NCBI GenBank assembly: GCA_036556965.1
Contig: DATBIO010000056.1
Location: forward strand, 1 to 12,048
From: DATBIO01 sp036556965
Lineage (GTDB): Bacteria > Acidobacteriota > Vicinamibacteria > Fen-336
Length of the DNA: 12,048 nucleotides
Direction of reading: 5' to 3'
Shown here: positions 1 to 9,012 of the stretch, piece after piece
How positions within the stretch are numbered: the first letter of the stretch is position 1
Layout: every line of letters begins with the position of its first letter
Notes under the pieces: generated by a model
What the model saw: only the letters and a program-made list of their open reading frames with translations
Told to the model about the DNA's origin: nothing
Database searches by the model: none
Position numbers and translations under genes: made by a program

Positions 1-733
1 GATCGTGAACACGCTGCGCACCACGGGGGCCACCATCGTGGCCGCCAACCTGCCCGACGTGTCCGTGATCCCCTTCGCCACCACCATCCCGCCCGTGGTG
101 GTGAACCCGGCCACGAGCCTGCCCGTGCTGGTGGGGGGACAGCCGGTGCCGCTGCTGGGCCCCACCGGCCCGCTGCCTTCCGGCTCCTTCGTGACCCTGG
201 CCGCCAGCTCCCTGCTCGCCAACGGCATCGGGATCCCCGTGGAGCTGGGCGGCCGCGCCACGCAGGTGGGCGGCACCTGCCAGAACTGCCTGCCCGACCA
301 GGTGATCCTCGACCCCGCGGAGATCGCCTCCATCCGCGACCACGTCGCCGTCAACAACCGCTCCATCGCCGACATCTGCCAGGCCGCCGGCATCCCGGTG
401 CTCGACGTGAACCGGCTGCTCAACGAGCTGGCCACGGAGGGGCGGCTGGTGGGCGGGGTGGAGGTGAACACCGATTTCCTGGTGGGGGGCTTCTTCAGCT
501 ACGACGGCGTCCACCCCACGGACCTGGGCTACGCCATCACCGCCAACGAGTGGATCGACCTCCTGAACGGCGACAGCGGCTCGATTCCGCGCGTGGATCT
601 CGCGCCCTTCATGGGCGTCGCCGCCGCCGCCCGCGCCCAGGCCCGGGGCGCCGCGCGCCCGGCCTGGGCCACCTTCAGCCAGGAGGCGTACGAGTCCCTG
701 CTCGCCGTCTTCCCGGAGGTGTCGGCCCGCTAG
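1..733 (+). CDS. SGNH/GDSL-type hydrolase, C-terminal part (5' end outside window)
   Basis: The reading frame is open from the first bases of the window and ends at TAG 731-733, so only the C-terminal ~243 residues are seen; the GTG at position 5 is probably internal. The clearest signature is SGNH block V, YDGVHPTDLGYAITAN. Its Asp (503-505) and His (512-514) would be the acid and base of the Ser-Asp-His triad, followed by the usual helix. The upstream part (DVSVIPF, then a region of Pro/Gly/Val-rich loops, then a segment on finding something 'in the current pursuit of' NNRSIADICQAAGIPVLDV) fits the middle of such enzymes. Block I with the nucleophilic Ser must lie left of the window. A CxxC pair (278-280 and 287-289) sits in a loop and could form a disulfide in a secreted protein. 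About 60 residues follow block V. Families of this kind are esterases or lipases, often exported; the substrate cannot be told. The stop is 24 bases before the next gene, in the same frame. Confidence 0.75.
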   Translation, partial: IVNTLRTTGATIVAANLPDVSVIPFATTIPPVVVNPATSLPVLVGGQPVPLLGPTGPLPSGSFVTLAASSLLANGIGIPVELGGRATQVGGTCQNCLPDQVILDPAEIASIRDHVAVNNRSIADICQAAGIPVLDVNRLLNELATEGRLVGGVEVNTDFLVGGFFSYDGVHPTDLGYAITANEWIDLLNGDSGSIPRVDLAPFMGVAAAARAQARGAARPAWATFSQEAYESLLAVFPEVSAR

Positions 734-757
734 GCGTCGCGTCACGCGGCCACCCCC

Positions 758-2653
758 GTGCCCTCGACGGTGATCGCCGCGGCGGCCCCGCCGCCGTCCG
801 CGGAGGCCGCGTCCGCGCCCCCGGACGGCCGCGGCGGCGCCTGGGCCGCCGCCCTCCTCGTCGTGCTCGTGCTGGCGGCGGCGCTCCGCTTCACGGGCCT
901 GGCCTGGGACCTGCGCCACCACCCGCAGCGGGACGAGCTGCTGTTCGTGGCCAACGTCGAGCGCATGATCGAGGAGGGCGACCTCGACCACCGCTTCTAC
1001 GGATATCCCGGCCTCCTCTTCCACCTGCTGCGCCCGGTGCTGGCCCTCGGCCGCCGCCTCGCGCCCTCGGTGTCGCCCTACCTCCTGGCGCGCGGGGTGA
1101 CGGCGCTCTGCGGCGTGCTGGCCTGCGCGCTGCTGTACCGGCTGGGGCGGGCCCTGGCGGGCAGGGTGGTGGGCCTGATGGCGGCCCTGCTCCTGGCCGT
1201 GTCGCCCCTGGCCGTGCACACCGCGCACATGGTGCGGGCGGACGTCGTGCTGCAGTGCGCGAGCCTCCTCGGGCTGCTGGCCATCCTGCGCCTCGGCCGC
1301 CGGTCCTCCGCGGACGTGGTGGCGGGCCTGGCCCTGGGCCTGGGCACCTCCATCAAGTACACGGGCGCGCTGCTGGCTCCCTCCTACCTGCTCGCGCGCC
1401 TCCTGGCACCGGGACCGCGCGCGCGCGGCATCGCCCTGGCCGTCCTCGCCGCCGCCCTGGTCTGCGTGGCCAGCAGCCCCGCCGCCTTCCTGCGTCCGGC
1501 GGAGTTCGCGGCGGGCATGGAGACGCAGCTGGGCTATCACTACGACGCGGCCGAGAAGACGTCCCACTCCTGGCTCTCGGGCATGGGGGACTGGTCCCGC
1601 GTCTGGCCGCGCGCGCTCGGCCTCCCCGCCTGCGCCCTCGCCCTCCTCGGCCTCGTGTTGGTGCTCCGGTCCCATCCCACCACCTGGTTGCCGCTGCTCC
1701 TCTTCCCGCTCGTCTCGCACGTGGTGATGGCCAGCCAGCCGTTGCTCTATTGGCGGCAGCTGCTCCCCAGCCTGGGCGTCCCCATCCTGCTGGCCGCAGT
1801 GGGCGCGCAGGGGCTGGCGCGGCCCCTCGCGCGCGTGCCCCGCGCGCGGGCGGCGGCGCTGGCCGCGGGTTGGGCGGTGGTGGTCGCCGTTCCCCTGGCC
1901 GCCTCCTGGGCCTACGTCCGCGAGATCGCCTCTCCGAGCACCCGCGACCGCGCCCTGGACTGGGTGGAGTCCCACGCCGCGGAGGGTGCGCGCGTGCTGA
2001 CCACGGTGGAGCGCATCGGCCTGGACGAGGGACGCCTGGAGGTGCTGCGTCGCGAGACGCTCGCCGCTGCCGACGGGCCGCAGGTGCTCGAGATGGACCT
2101 CGCCGTCACGCGCGCGCTGGACCAGGCGCCGCCCCGGCTCCCCGTCCTGGCGCGGTTCGTGGCCACGGGCCCCTACGGCGGTCCCGAGATCCTGATCCGG
2201 GGCGTGGCCGGTCCCCACCGGCCCCCCCGGCGACGGCTGGCGCTGGCCGCGGGAGCCGTCCGCGCCTCGGACAACGCGGCGGACGTGCCGCTGCTCTCCG
2301 ACGGGCGGTTGGACACGCTCTGGCGCACGTCGCGGCCGCAGAGGGAGGGCGACTGGCTGGAGGTGGTGCTCCCGGAGGCGGCCACGGTGGCCCGCGTCGA
2401 GCTGGCCCTGGGCGACGGCGACCGCTATGCCGCCCGCAACCTGAGCGTCCTGGTCTCCGAGGACGGAGGCGCCTGGACGGCGCGGGCCACGCTGCCGGGC
2501 CGGCCCCGGCCGCCCGGGCAGCACGCGCGGCCCCTCAGCCAGGTCTTCGTGCTGGCCGCCCCCGCGCGTGCGCGCGCGTTGCGCCTGGAGCTGGCGCGGC
2601 CGGGCGCCCACCGGTGGGGCGTGGCCGAGGTGTGGATCGACGCGATGCCCTAG
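758..2653 (+). CDS. GT39-like membrane glycosyltransferase with C-terminal F5/8C (discoidin) domain
   Basis: A 631-residue inner-membrane protein. Residues ~28-45 form the first membrane helix, followed by a periplasmic loop with the acidic pair D59-E60, the place where GT39/PMT-type (GT-C fold) transferases carry their catalytic Asp-Glu. Further hydrophobic segments lie at ~112-130, 136-153, 162-178, 186-215, 224-242, 285-303, 308-325, 336-350 and 365-387. The segment GLGTSIKYTGALLAPSY resembles a conserved stretch of the family. Such enzymes move a sugar from a polyprenyl-phosphate donor to a lipid or protein acceptor on the outer face of the membrane. After a soluble linker (~390-490), residues ~495-630 look like an F5/8 type C domain: DNAADVPLLSDGRLDTLW, then WLEVVLPEAATVARVEL, and a closing WIDAMP strand. 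This is a carbohydrate- or ligand-binding fold and would lie in the periplasm. GTG 758 is used as start; GTG 770 is an equal alternative, and neither has a good ribosome binding site. The gene probably shares a transcript with the hydrolase before it. Acceptor and donor are unknown. Confidence 0.8.
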   Translation: MPSTVIAAAAPPPSAEAASAPPDGRGGAWAAALLVVLVLAAALRFTGLAWDLRHHPQRDELLFVANVERMIEEGDLDHRFYGYPGLLFHLLRPVLALGRRLAPSVSPYLLARGVTALCGVLACALLYRLGRALAGRVVGLMAALLLAVSPLAVHTAHMVRADVVLQCASLLGLLAILRLGRRSSADVVAGLALGLGTSIKYTGALLAPSYLLARLLAPGPRARGIALAVLAAALVCVASSPAAFLRPAEFAAGMETQLGYHYDAAEKTSHSWLSGMGDWSRVWPRALGLPACALALLGLVLVLRSHPTTWLPLLLFPLVSHVVMASQPLLYWRQLLPSLGVPILLAAVGAQGLARPLARVPRARAAALAAGWAVVVAVPLAASWAYVREIASPSTRDRALDWVESHAAEGARVLTTVERIGLDEGRLEVLRRETLAAADGPQVLEMDLAVTRALDQAPPRLPVLARFVATGPYGGPEILIRGVAGPHRPPRRRLALAAGAVRASDNAADVPLLSDGRLDTLWRTSRPQREGDWLEVVLPEAATVARVELALGDGDRYAARNLSVLVSEDGGAWTARATLPGRPRPPGQHARPLSQVFVLAAPARARALRLELARPGAHRWGVAEVWIDAMP

Positions 2654-2671
2654 CCGCGCGCGGCGAGGGCG
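2654..2671. other. 18-base gap between convergent genes
   Basis: The GT39-like gene (+) and thioredoxin (-) end tail to tail with only 18 bases between the two TAG codons. The gap starts with the perfect 10-base palindrome CCGCGCGCGG (2654-2663). It has no loop room and no T-run, so it is not a convincing intrinsic terminator. I see no other signal here. Confidence 0.4.
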
Positions 2672-3016
2672 CTAGGCGCGGGCGGGTGCCGCGGCGTGCT
2701 GCTCGAGCAGCGCGCGCAGCTCCTCGCCGGGGAGCACCCCCACGCGCTGCTCCGCCACCTTGCCCCCGCGGAAGAGGAGCAGGGTCGGGATGGAGAACAC
2801 GTTGTAGCGGGCGGCCAGCTCGGGGTGCTCGTCCACGTTGAGCTTGCCCACCAGCACCTTGCCCTCGAACTCCGTGGCCAGGGCGTCGATGAGGGGGGCG
2901 ATCATCCGGCAGGGACCGCACCAGGCCGCCCAGAAGTCCACCAGCACCGGACCCTCGGCCTTCAGGACCTGCGCCTCCCAGTTCTCCGTCGTCAGCTCGC
3001 GCACGGCTTGGTTCAA
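2672..3016 (-). CDS. trxA: Thioredoxin
   Basis: A complete 114-residue classical thioredoxin, the usual length for the family. It is a cytoplasmic dithiol-disulfide reductant, normally kept reduced by thioredoxin reductase. The active site WCGPC is at residues 32-36 within DFWAAWCGPCRMIAP. The buried acid D28 precedes it, the cis-proline is in SIPTLLLF (P77), and the GG turn is at 84-85. The frame stays open far upstream but contains no ATG or GTG near the domain start. The TTG at 3016-3014 is chosen because GGAGG lies 5 bases before it and because it gives the normal thioredoxin N-terminus (VRELTTENWEAQVL). It is the last gene of a minus-strand run, 83 bases after nagD, and may also have its own weak promoter. 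The gene symbol rests on family resemblance; it could be one of several trx paralogues. Confidence 0.93.
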   Translation of the reverse strand: MNQAVRELTTENWEAQVLKAEGPVLVDFWAAWCGPCRMIAPLIDALATEFEGKVLVGKLNVDEHPELAARYNVFSIPTLLLFRGGKVAEQRVGVLPGEELRALLEQHAAAPARA

Positions 3017-3042
3017 GGCGACCTCCGCGTTACCCGCCCTCC

Positions 3043-3071
3043 ATTCTAGGCCCTGGCGGCGCCGTGGCGAA
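3043..3071 (-). promoter_or_regulatory. Possible weak promoter for thioredoxin
   Basis: On the minus strand TAGAAT (3048-3043) matches 5 of 6 bases of a sigma70-type -10 box. Seventeen bases upstream lies TTCGCC (3071-3066), which matches only 3 of 6 of the -35 box. A start of transcription near 3036 would leave a leader of about 20 bases carrying the GGAGG site before the TTG codon. In DNA this GC-rich an AT-leaning hexamer in an intergenic gap is noticeable, but the -35 match is poor. Read-through from nagD is the alternative. Confidence 0.3.
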
Positions 3072-3099
3072 GCCGCGGGATCCGCGCGGAGGCCAGTGC

Positions 3100-3894
3100 C
3101 TAGGCCCCCGCGGCGGCCTGGGCCTTGTCCAGCAACGAGATGAGCTCGGCCAGGCTGTCCACCACGAAGTGCGGGCGGTAGGCGTACCGGGGCAGGTCCT
3201 CGCGCCGGCTCACGCCGGAGAGCACGAGCACCGTCTCCAGCCCGGACTGGATGCCGGCGATGATGTCGGTGTCCATGTTGTCGCCGATGATGCAGGTCTC
3301 CTCCGAGTGGGCCTGCATGTAGCGCAGGGCGGCGCGCATCATCAGCGCGTTGGGCTTGCCCACGAAGAACGGCTGGCGCCCGGTGATGCGCTCGATGGGG
3401 GCGGCCAGGGCCCCGCAGCTCGGGCGGCCCTCGGGTCCCGAGACGTCGGGGTTGGTGGCCACGAAGCGGGCGCCTCGCCGGATGAGGGAGACCGCGCGCT
3501 GGATCATGTCGAAGCCGTAGGCGCGCGTCTCTCCCAGCACCACGAAGTCGGCGTCGGTCTCGCTGAGCACGAAGCCCGACTGGTAGAGGGCGTGCACCAG
3601 CGCCCCCTCCCCGATGACGAAGGCCTTGCGCCGGTCGCCCGCCTGGTCGTGCAGGAACTCCGCGGTGGCGATGGCCGAGGTGTAGAAGTGCTTCTCGGGC
3701 ACGTCGGCGCGGATGCCCGCGTTGTGGAAGCGGTCGCGCAGGTCGGCGGGGGTCTGGGAGGGGTAGTTGGTGAGGAAGAGGAAGGGAAGGGAGCCCCCCA
3801 CCAGACGGGCCACCAGCTCGTCCGCGCCGGGAAGGGCGCTGTCGTCGTGCAGGATCACGCCGTCGATGTCGCAGATCAGCGCGCGCAGGCTCAC
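3100..3894 (-). CDS. nagD: NagD-type HAD phosphatase (nucleoside monophosphatase)
   Basis: A 264-residue protein that follows E. coli NagD closely along its whole length: ICDIDGV start, LTNYPSQT, FYTSA-ATAEFL, GEGALVHALYQSGF, ATNPD, FFVGKPN, MQAHSEET, GDN-DTDI-AG-QSGLETVLVLSGVS. It belongs to HAD subfamily IIA. Nucleophile D9 and general acid D11 lie in motif I, T42 in motif II, K180 in motif III and the Mg-binding GDN (204-206) with D210 in motif IV; a C2-type cap lies between. The E. coli enzyme hydrolyses nucleoside monophosphates, with UMP and GMP preferred. The GTG start overlaps the TGA of the upstream MBL gene in the four bases GTGA, with GGAG about 8 bases before it, so translation is probably coupled. 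Here nagD is not next to N-acetylglucosamine genes as in E. coli, which agrees with a role outside amino-sugar use. PLP or phosphoglycolate phosphatase is a less likely alternative. Confidence 0.9.
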   Translation of the reverse strand: MSLRALICDIDGVILHDDSALPGADELVARLVGGSLPFLFLTNYPSQTPADLRDRFHNAGIRADVPEKHFYTSAIATAEFLHDQAGDRRKAFVIGEGALVHALYQSGFVLSETDADFVVLGETRAYGFDMIQRAVSLIRRGARFVATNPDVSGPEGRPSCGALAAPIERITGRQPFFVGKPNALMMRAALRYMQAHSEETCIIGDNMDTDIIAGIQSGLETVLVLSGVSRREDLPRYAYRPHFVVDSLAELISLLDKAQAAAGA

Positions 3895-5267
3895 GAGGAG
3901 AGCTCCACCGTCTCTCCCCGCGCGGGCACGCGGGTGGGGAAGCCGCGCTCGCGCGCGAGGCGCGCGGCCAGGGCGGTGGCCGCCTCCTCCTCACCGTGGT
4001 TCAGGAAGACGCCGCGCGGCGGATGGCGCACGCTCGAGAGCCAGCGGAGGATCTCGCCCTGGTCGGCGTGGCCGCTCAGCCCCTTGAGGTTGGCCACCTC
4101 GGCCAGCACCGGCACCTCCTGCTTGTGGATGCGCACGGTGGGCGCGCTCTCCAGCAGCGCGCGCCCCAGGGTGCCCTCGCCCTGGTAGCCGGTGATGAGC
4201 AGCGTGTTCTCGGGCCGGGGCAGGCGCACGCGGCAGTGGTGGAGGATCCGCCCGCCCGCCAGCATCCCGCTGGAGGAGATGATCACCGCCGGCCCCTTGA
4301 CGTCGTTGAGCGCCTCCGACTCCTTCCGGCTGGGGTGCACGCTCACCCACTTGTTGTAGAGGATGCTGCGCCCGCCGGGCCCGTTCAGGCGCACGCCGTG
4401 GGCCTCGGGGAAGCGGCTGTAGATGCGCGTGGCCTCGATGGCCATGGGGCTGTCGAGGTGGATGGGGAAGGGGCGCACGCGGCCCTCCTCCACCAGCCGG
4501 TGCATGAGCACGATCATCTGCTGCGCGCGGCCCACGGCGAAGGCGGGCACCAGCAGCACGCCCCCGCGCGCGAAGGTCCGCCGCAGCACGGCCTCCAGCT
4601 GCCCGAGCACGGGCACCGCGGGGTGCGTGCGGTTCCCGTAGGTGCTCTCCACCACCAGGTAGTCGGCGTCCGGACAGGGCTCGGGGTCGTGGGCGAGCAC
4701 GGTGGCGTAGCGCCCCACGTCGCCGCTGAAGAGGAGGCGGATCCCATCCGCCTCCACCAGCACGGAGGCCGCGCCCAGCAGGTGCCCGGCGTCCCGGTAG
4801 GTGAAGGTCAGGCCGTCCTCCAGCGTCCGCCGCTCGTGCAGGGGCACCGTCTCGAACAGCTTCAGCGCCTCCTCCACGTCGGCGGCCTCGAAGAGGGGCA
4901 GCGCGGGGTGGTGGCGGGTGAGGCCCTTGCGGTTGAGGTAGGCCGCGTCCTCCTCCTGCAGGTGGGCGGCGTCCTTGAGCAGCACCTCCGCCAGCTCGCG
5001 CGTGGCCGGCGTGCAGAAGACGCGGCCGCGGAAGCCCAGCTTGACCAGCCGCGGCACGCGCCCGATGTGGTCGATGTGGGTATGGGTGAGGACGAGCCAG
5101 GGCAGGGCGGCGGGCTCGGGCACGGGGGCCGTCCAGTTGTGCTCGCGCAGCGCGCGCTCGCCCTGGAACATGCCGCAGTCCACGAGCAGGCGAAGGGTGC
5201 CGCTCTCGAGCAGGGTGCAGGAGCCGGTGACGGTGCGCGCGGCGCCGAAGAAGGTGAGGCGGGCCAC
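3891..5267 (-). CDS. MBL-fold beta-CASP nuclease (RNA-processing type)
   Basis: A 458-residue metallo-beta-lactamase with an inserted beta-CASP domain and the C-terminal RNA-specificity segment, the CPSF73/Ysh1-like group (COG1236). It begins with the typical FFGAARTVTGSC. Zinc-binding motifs are HTHIDH (62-67), H162 in GHLLGAAS and D183 in SGDVGRY. The beta-CASP motifs are A at E207 (VVESTYGNR), B at H400 (LSGHAD) and C at H424 (FLNHGEEEA). HLDSPMAIEATRIY, ISSSGMLAGGRILHH and GYQGEGTLGRALLE are the usual signatures between them. All expected catalytic residues are present, so it should be an active RNA endo- or exonuclease in the cytoplasm. The true substrate of bacterial members is poorly known. 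GTG 5267 is 4 bases after the acnA stop and has no clear ribosome binding site, so it probably relies on coupling to acnA. The TGA overlaps the start of nagD. Confidence 0.9.
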   Translation of the reverse strand: MARLTFFGAARTVTGSCTLLESGTLRLLVDCGMFQGERALREHNWTAPVPEPAALPWLVLTHTHIDHIGRVPRLVKLGFRGRVFCTPATRELAEVLLKDAAHLQEEDAAYLNRKGLTRHHPALPLFEAADVEEALKLFETVPLHERRTLEDGLTFTYRDAGHLLGAASVLVEADGIRLLFSGDVGRYATVLAHDPEPCPDADYLVVESTYGNRTHPAVPVLGQLEAVLRRTFARGGVLLVPAFAVGRAQQMIVLMHRLVEEGRVRPFPIHLDSPMAIEATRIYSRFPEAHGVRLNGPGGRSILYNKWVSVHPSRKESEALNDVKGPAVIISSSGMLAGGRILHHCRVRLPRPENTLLITGYQGEGTLGRALLESAPTVRIHKQEVPVLAEVANLKGLSGHADQGEILRWLSSVRHPPRGVFLNHGEEEAATALAARLARERGFPTRVPARGETVELSS

Positions 5268-5271
5268 GCGC

Positions 5272-7977
<2,706 letters not shown>

Positions 7978-8011
7978 GGATGGTCTCCGTGTCGAGGGCC
8001 GGAGGGGAAGT

Positions 8012-8596
8012 CTACCGCGACAGGGCGGGGCTGGCCGGGTCGAAGAAGCGCAGGGGCTGGTCGGCGGCGTGGCGGATGCCGATGCGGGGCGACACGCGGA
8101 CCCGCCGCGGGGGCGGCCCCTCGCGCAGGGCCAGCGGGCTGTCCGGAGAGAAGAGCCAGCGGCCGCTGTGGCGCCGGTCGAGGGCCAGGGCGCGGCAGAG
8201 GCGGCCCGGGCCGGCGCCGTCCCGCGCCCCGAGGGGGACGCCGGGAAGGGGCTCCACCGCGCGGATGAGGACGCAGCCCGGGGTGCCCTCGGGCATCACG
8301 GCGATGTTCAGGCAGTGGTGCATGCCGTAGATGAAGTAGACGTAGAGGGTCCCCGGCCGCGCGAAGAGGGGCGCGTTGCGGGGGGTCTGGCCGCGGTAGG
8401 AATGGGCGGCGGGATCGCCCTCGCCCAGGTAGGCCTCCGTCTCCACGATGCGCGCGGCCAGCGGCGTCCCGCGGCGCCGGCGCACGAGCACCTTGCCCAG
8501 CAGGAACCGCGCCGCCGCCTCCGGCGGCTCGGCCAGCCCGGCCAGGAGCCGGCGCCGCTCGGCCGGCCCGGGCGGAGAGAGAATGGACGGGGGCAG
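8012..8596 (-). CDS. mpg: DNA-3-methyladenine glycosylase, Mpg/AAG family (start uncertain)
   Basis: A base-excision repair glycosylase that removes alkylated and deaminated purines. The human AAG active-site residues are all found: the catalytic Glu and the Tyr in VETEAYLG, His in DPAAHSYRG, Tyr in YVYFIYGMHHCLN and Asn in CLN. RGQTPRN, CVLIRAVEPL, GAGPGRLCRALALDRRHSG, VSPRIGI and PLRFFDPASPALSR complete the family pattern. The start is a problem. The first standard start, GTG 8491, has no ribosome binding site and begins inside the conserved stretch FLLGKVLVRR, cutting off about 35 residues that match the family N-terminus (LAEPPEAAARFLLGK). The frame is open back to a TGA at 8644-8642 but contains no ATG, GTG or TTG in between. 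I give the CTG at 8596, which yields 194 residues, the usual family length. ATT 8587 or other CTG codons at about 8554 and 8545 are also possible. The gene runs into acnA 34 bases downstream and is divergent from the cupin gene. Confidence 0.85.
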   Translation of the reverse strand: MPPSILSPPGPAERRRLLAGLAEPPEAAARFLLGKVLVRRRRGTPLAARIVETEAYLGEGDPAAHSYRGQTPRNAPLFARPGTLYVYFIYGMHHCLNIAVMPEGTPGCVLIRAVEPLPGVPLGARDGAGPGRLCRALALDRRHSGRWLFSPDSPLALREGPPPRRVRVSPRIGIRHAADQPLRFFDPASPALSR

Positions 8597-8619
8597 GGGG
8601 CCAGTATACGGGGGACTCC
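8597..8619. promoter_or_regulatory. Short divergent intergenic region with GTATAC palindrome
   Basis: This is the only spacer between the divergent mpg (-) and cupin (+) genes if mpg begins near 8596. It holds the palindrome GTATAC (8604-8609), unusual in such GC-rich surroundings. On the minus strand it gives TATACT (8608-8603) and on the plus strand TATACG (8605-8610), both acceptable -10 boxes that would start transcription within a few bases of the two proposed first codons. No good -35 box is seen at 16-18 bases on either side. GGGGGA (8610-8615) could serve as a weak ribosome binding site for the cupin gene. Confidence 0.25.
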
Positions 8620-8970
8620 ATGAGCGACCTTGGACTGCGCGTCACGATGGACGAGATCGCCGCCGGCATCCCCACGCCGGACGGAAAGAGGTTCCGGCGG
8701 GCCTTCGCGCGCGGGACGCTGGAGGTCGAGCTCTACGCGCCGCGCGGCGCCGATCCCCAGCAGCCGCACGACCGGGACGAGCTCTACGTGGTGGCCAAAG
8801 GGAGCGGCACCTTCGTCTGCGGCGAGGAGCGGATGCCCTTCGGCCCCCACGACGTGCTCTTCGCCCCCGCGGGCCTGGCCCATCGCTTCGAGGGCTTCGG
8901 CGACGACTTCTTCGTGTGGGTGATGTTCTACGGCCCGGAGGGCGGCGAGAAGGCCGAGGTCGAGCGCTAG
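8620..8970 (+). CDS. Small cupin-domain protein
   Basis: A 116-residue single-domain cupin. Cupin motif 1 is read as H50 and E54 in PQQPHDRDELYVVAKGSGTF; the usual HxH is reduced to one His, with D51/D53/E54 able to complete a metal site. Motif 2 is DVLFAPAGLAHRFEGF with H88. The rest is the expected beta-barrel, ending in FFVWVMFYGPEG. There is no signal peptide, so it is probably cytoplasmic. Single-domain cupins range from small-molecule enzymes to ligand-binding regulators, and this sequence does not decide the function. ATG 8620 follows a weak GGGGGA site. The stop (8968-8970) lies 42 bases before the preferred start of the AlkZ-like gene, so the two are probably co-transcribed, divergent from mpg. 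Confidence 0.85.
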   Translation: MSDLGLRVTMDEIAAGIPTPDGKRFRRAFARGTLEVELYAPRGADPQQPHDRDELYVVAKGSGTFVCGEERMPFGPHDVLFAPAGLAHRFEGFGDDFFVWVMFYGPEGGEKAEVER

Positions 8971-9012
8971 GTGGGTGCGCCGCCTCCACCGGGCCCAGCC
9001 TCGACCCGGACG

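Noticed and set aside
550..2841. Open frame of about 763 codons on the + strand overlapping the GT39-like gene
   Set aside because: It is frame-shifted against a clear membrane protein and gives a low-complexity Arg/Pro/Gly/Ala product. It also runs across the thioredoxin gene.
3060..3098. GC-rich inverted repeats between nagD and thioredoxin as a terminator
   Set aside because: Stems of about 5 bases (CCGCG/CGCGG, GCGGC/GCCGC) are expected by chance at this GC content, and no T-run follows.
3017..3994. Long N-terminal extension of thioredoxin (frame open up to 3994)
   Set aside because: The extension overlaps nagD and part of the MBL gene in another frame and is Arg/Pro-rich. A good GGAGG-TTG start and the normal family length argue against it.
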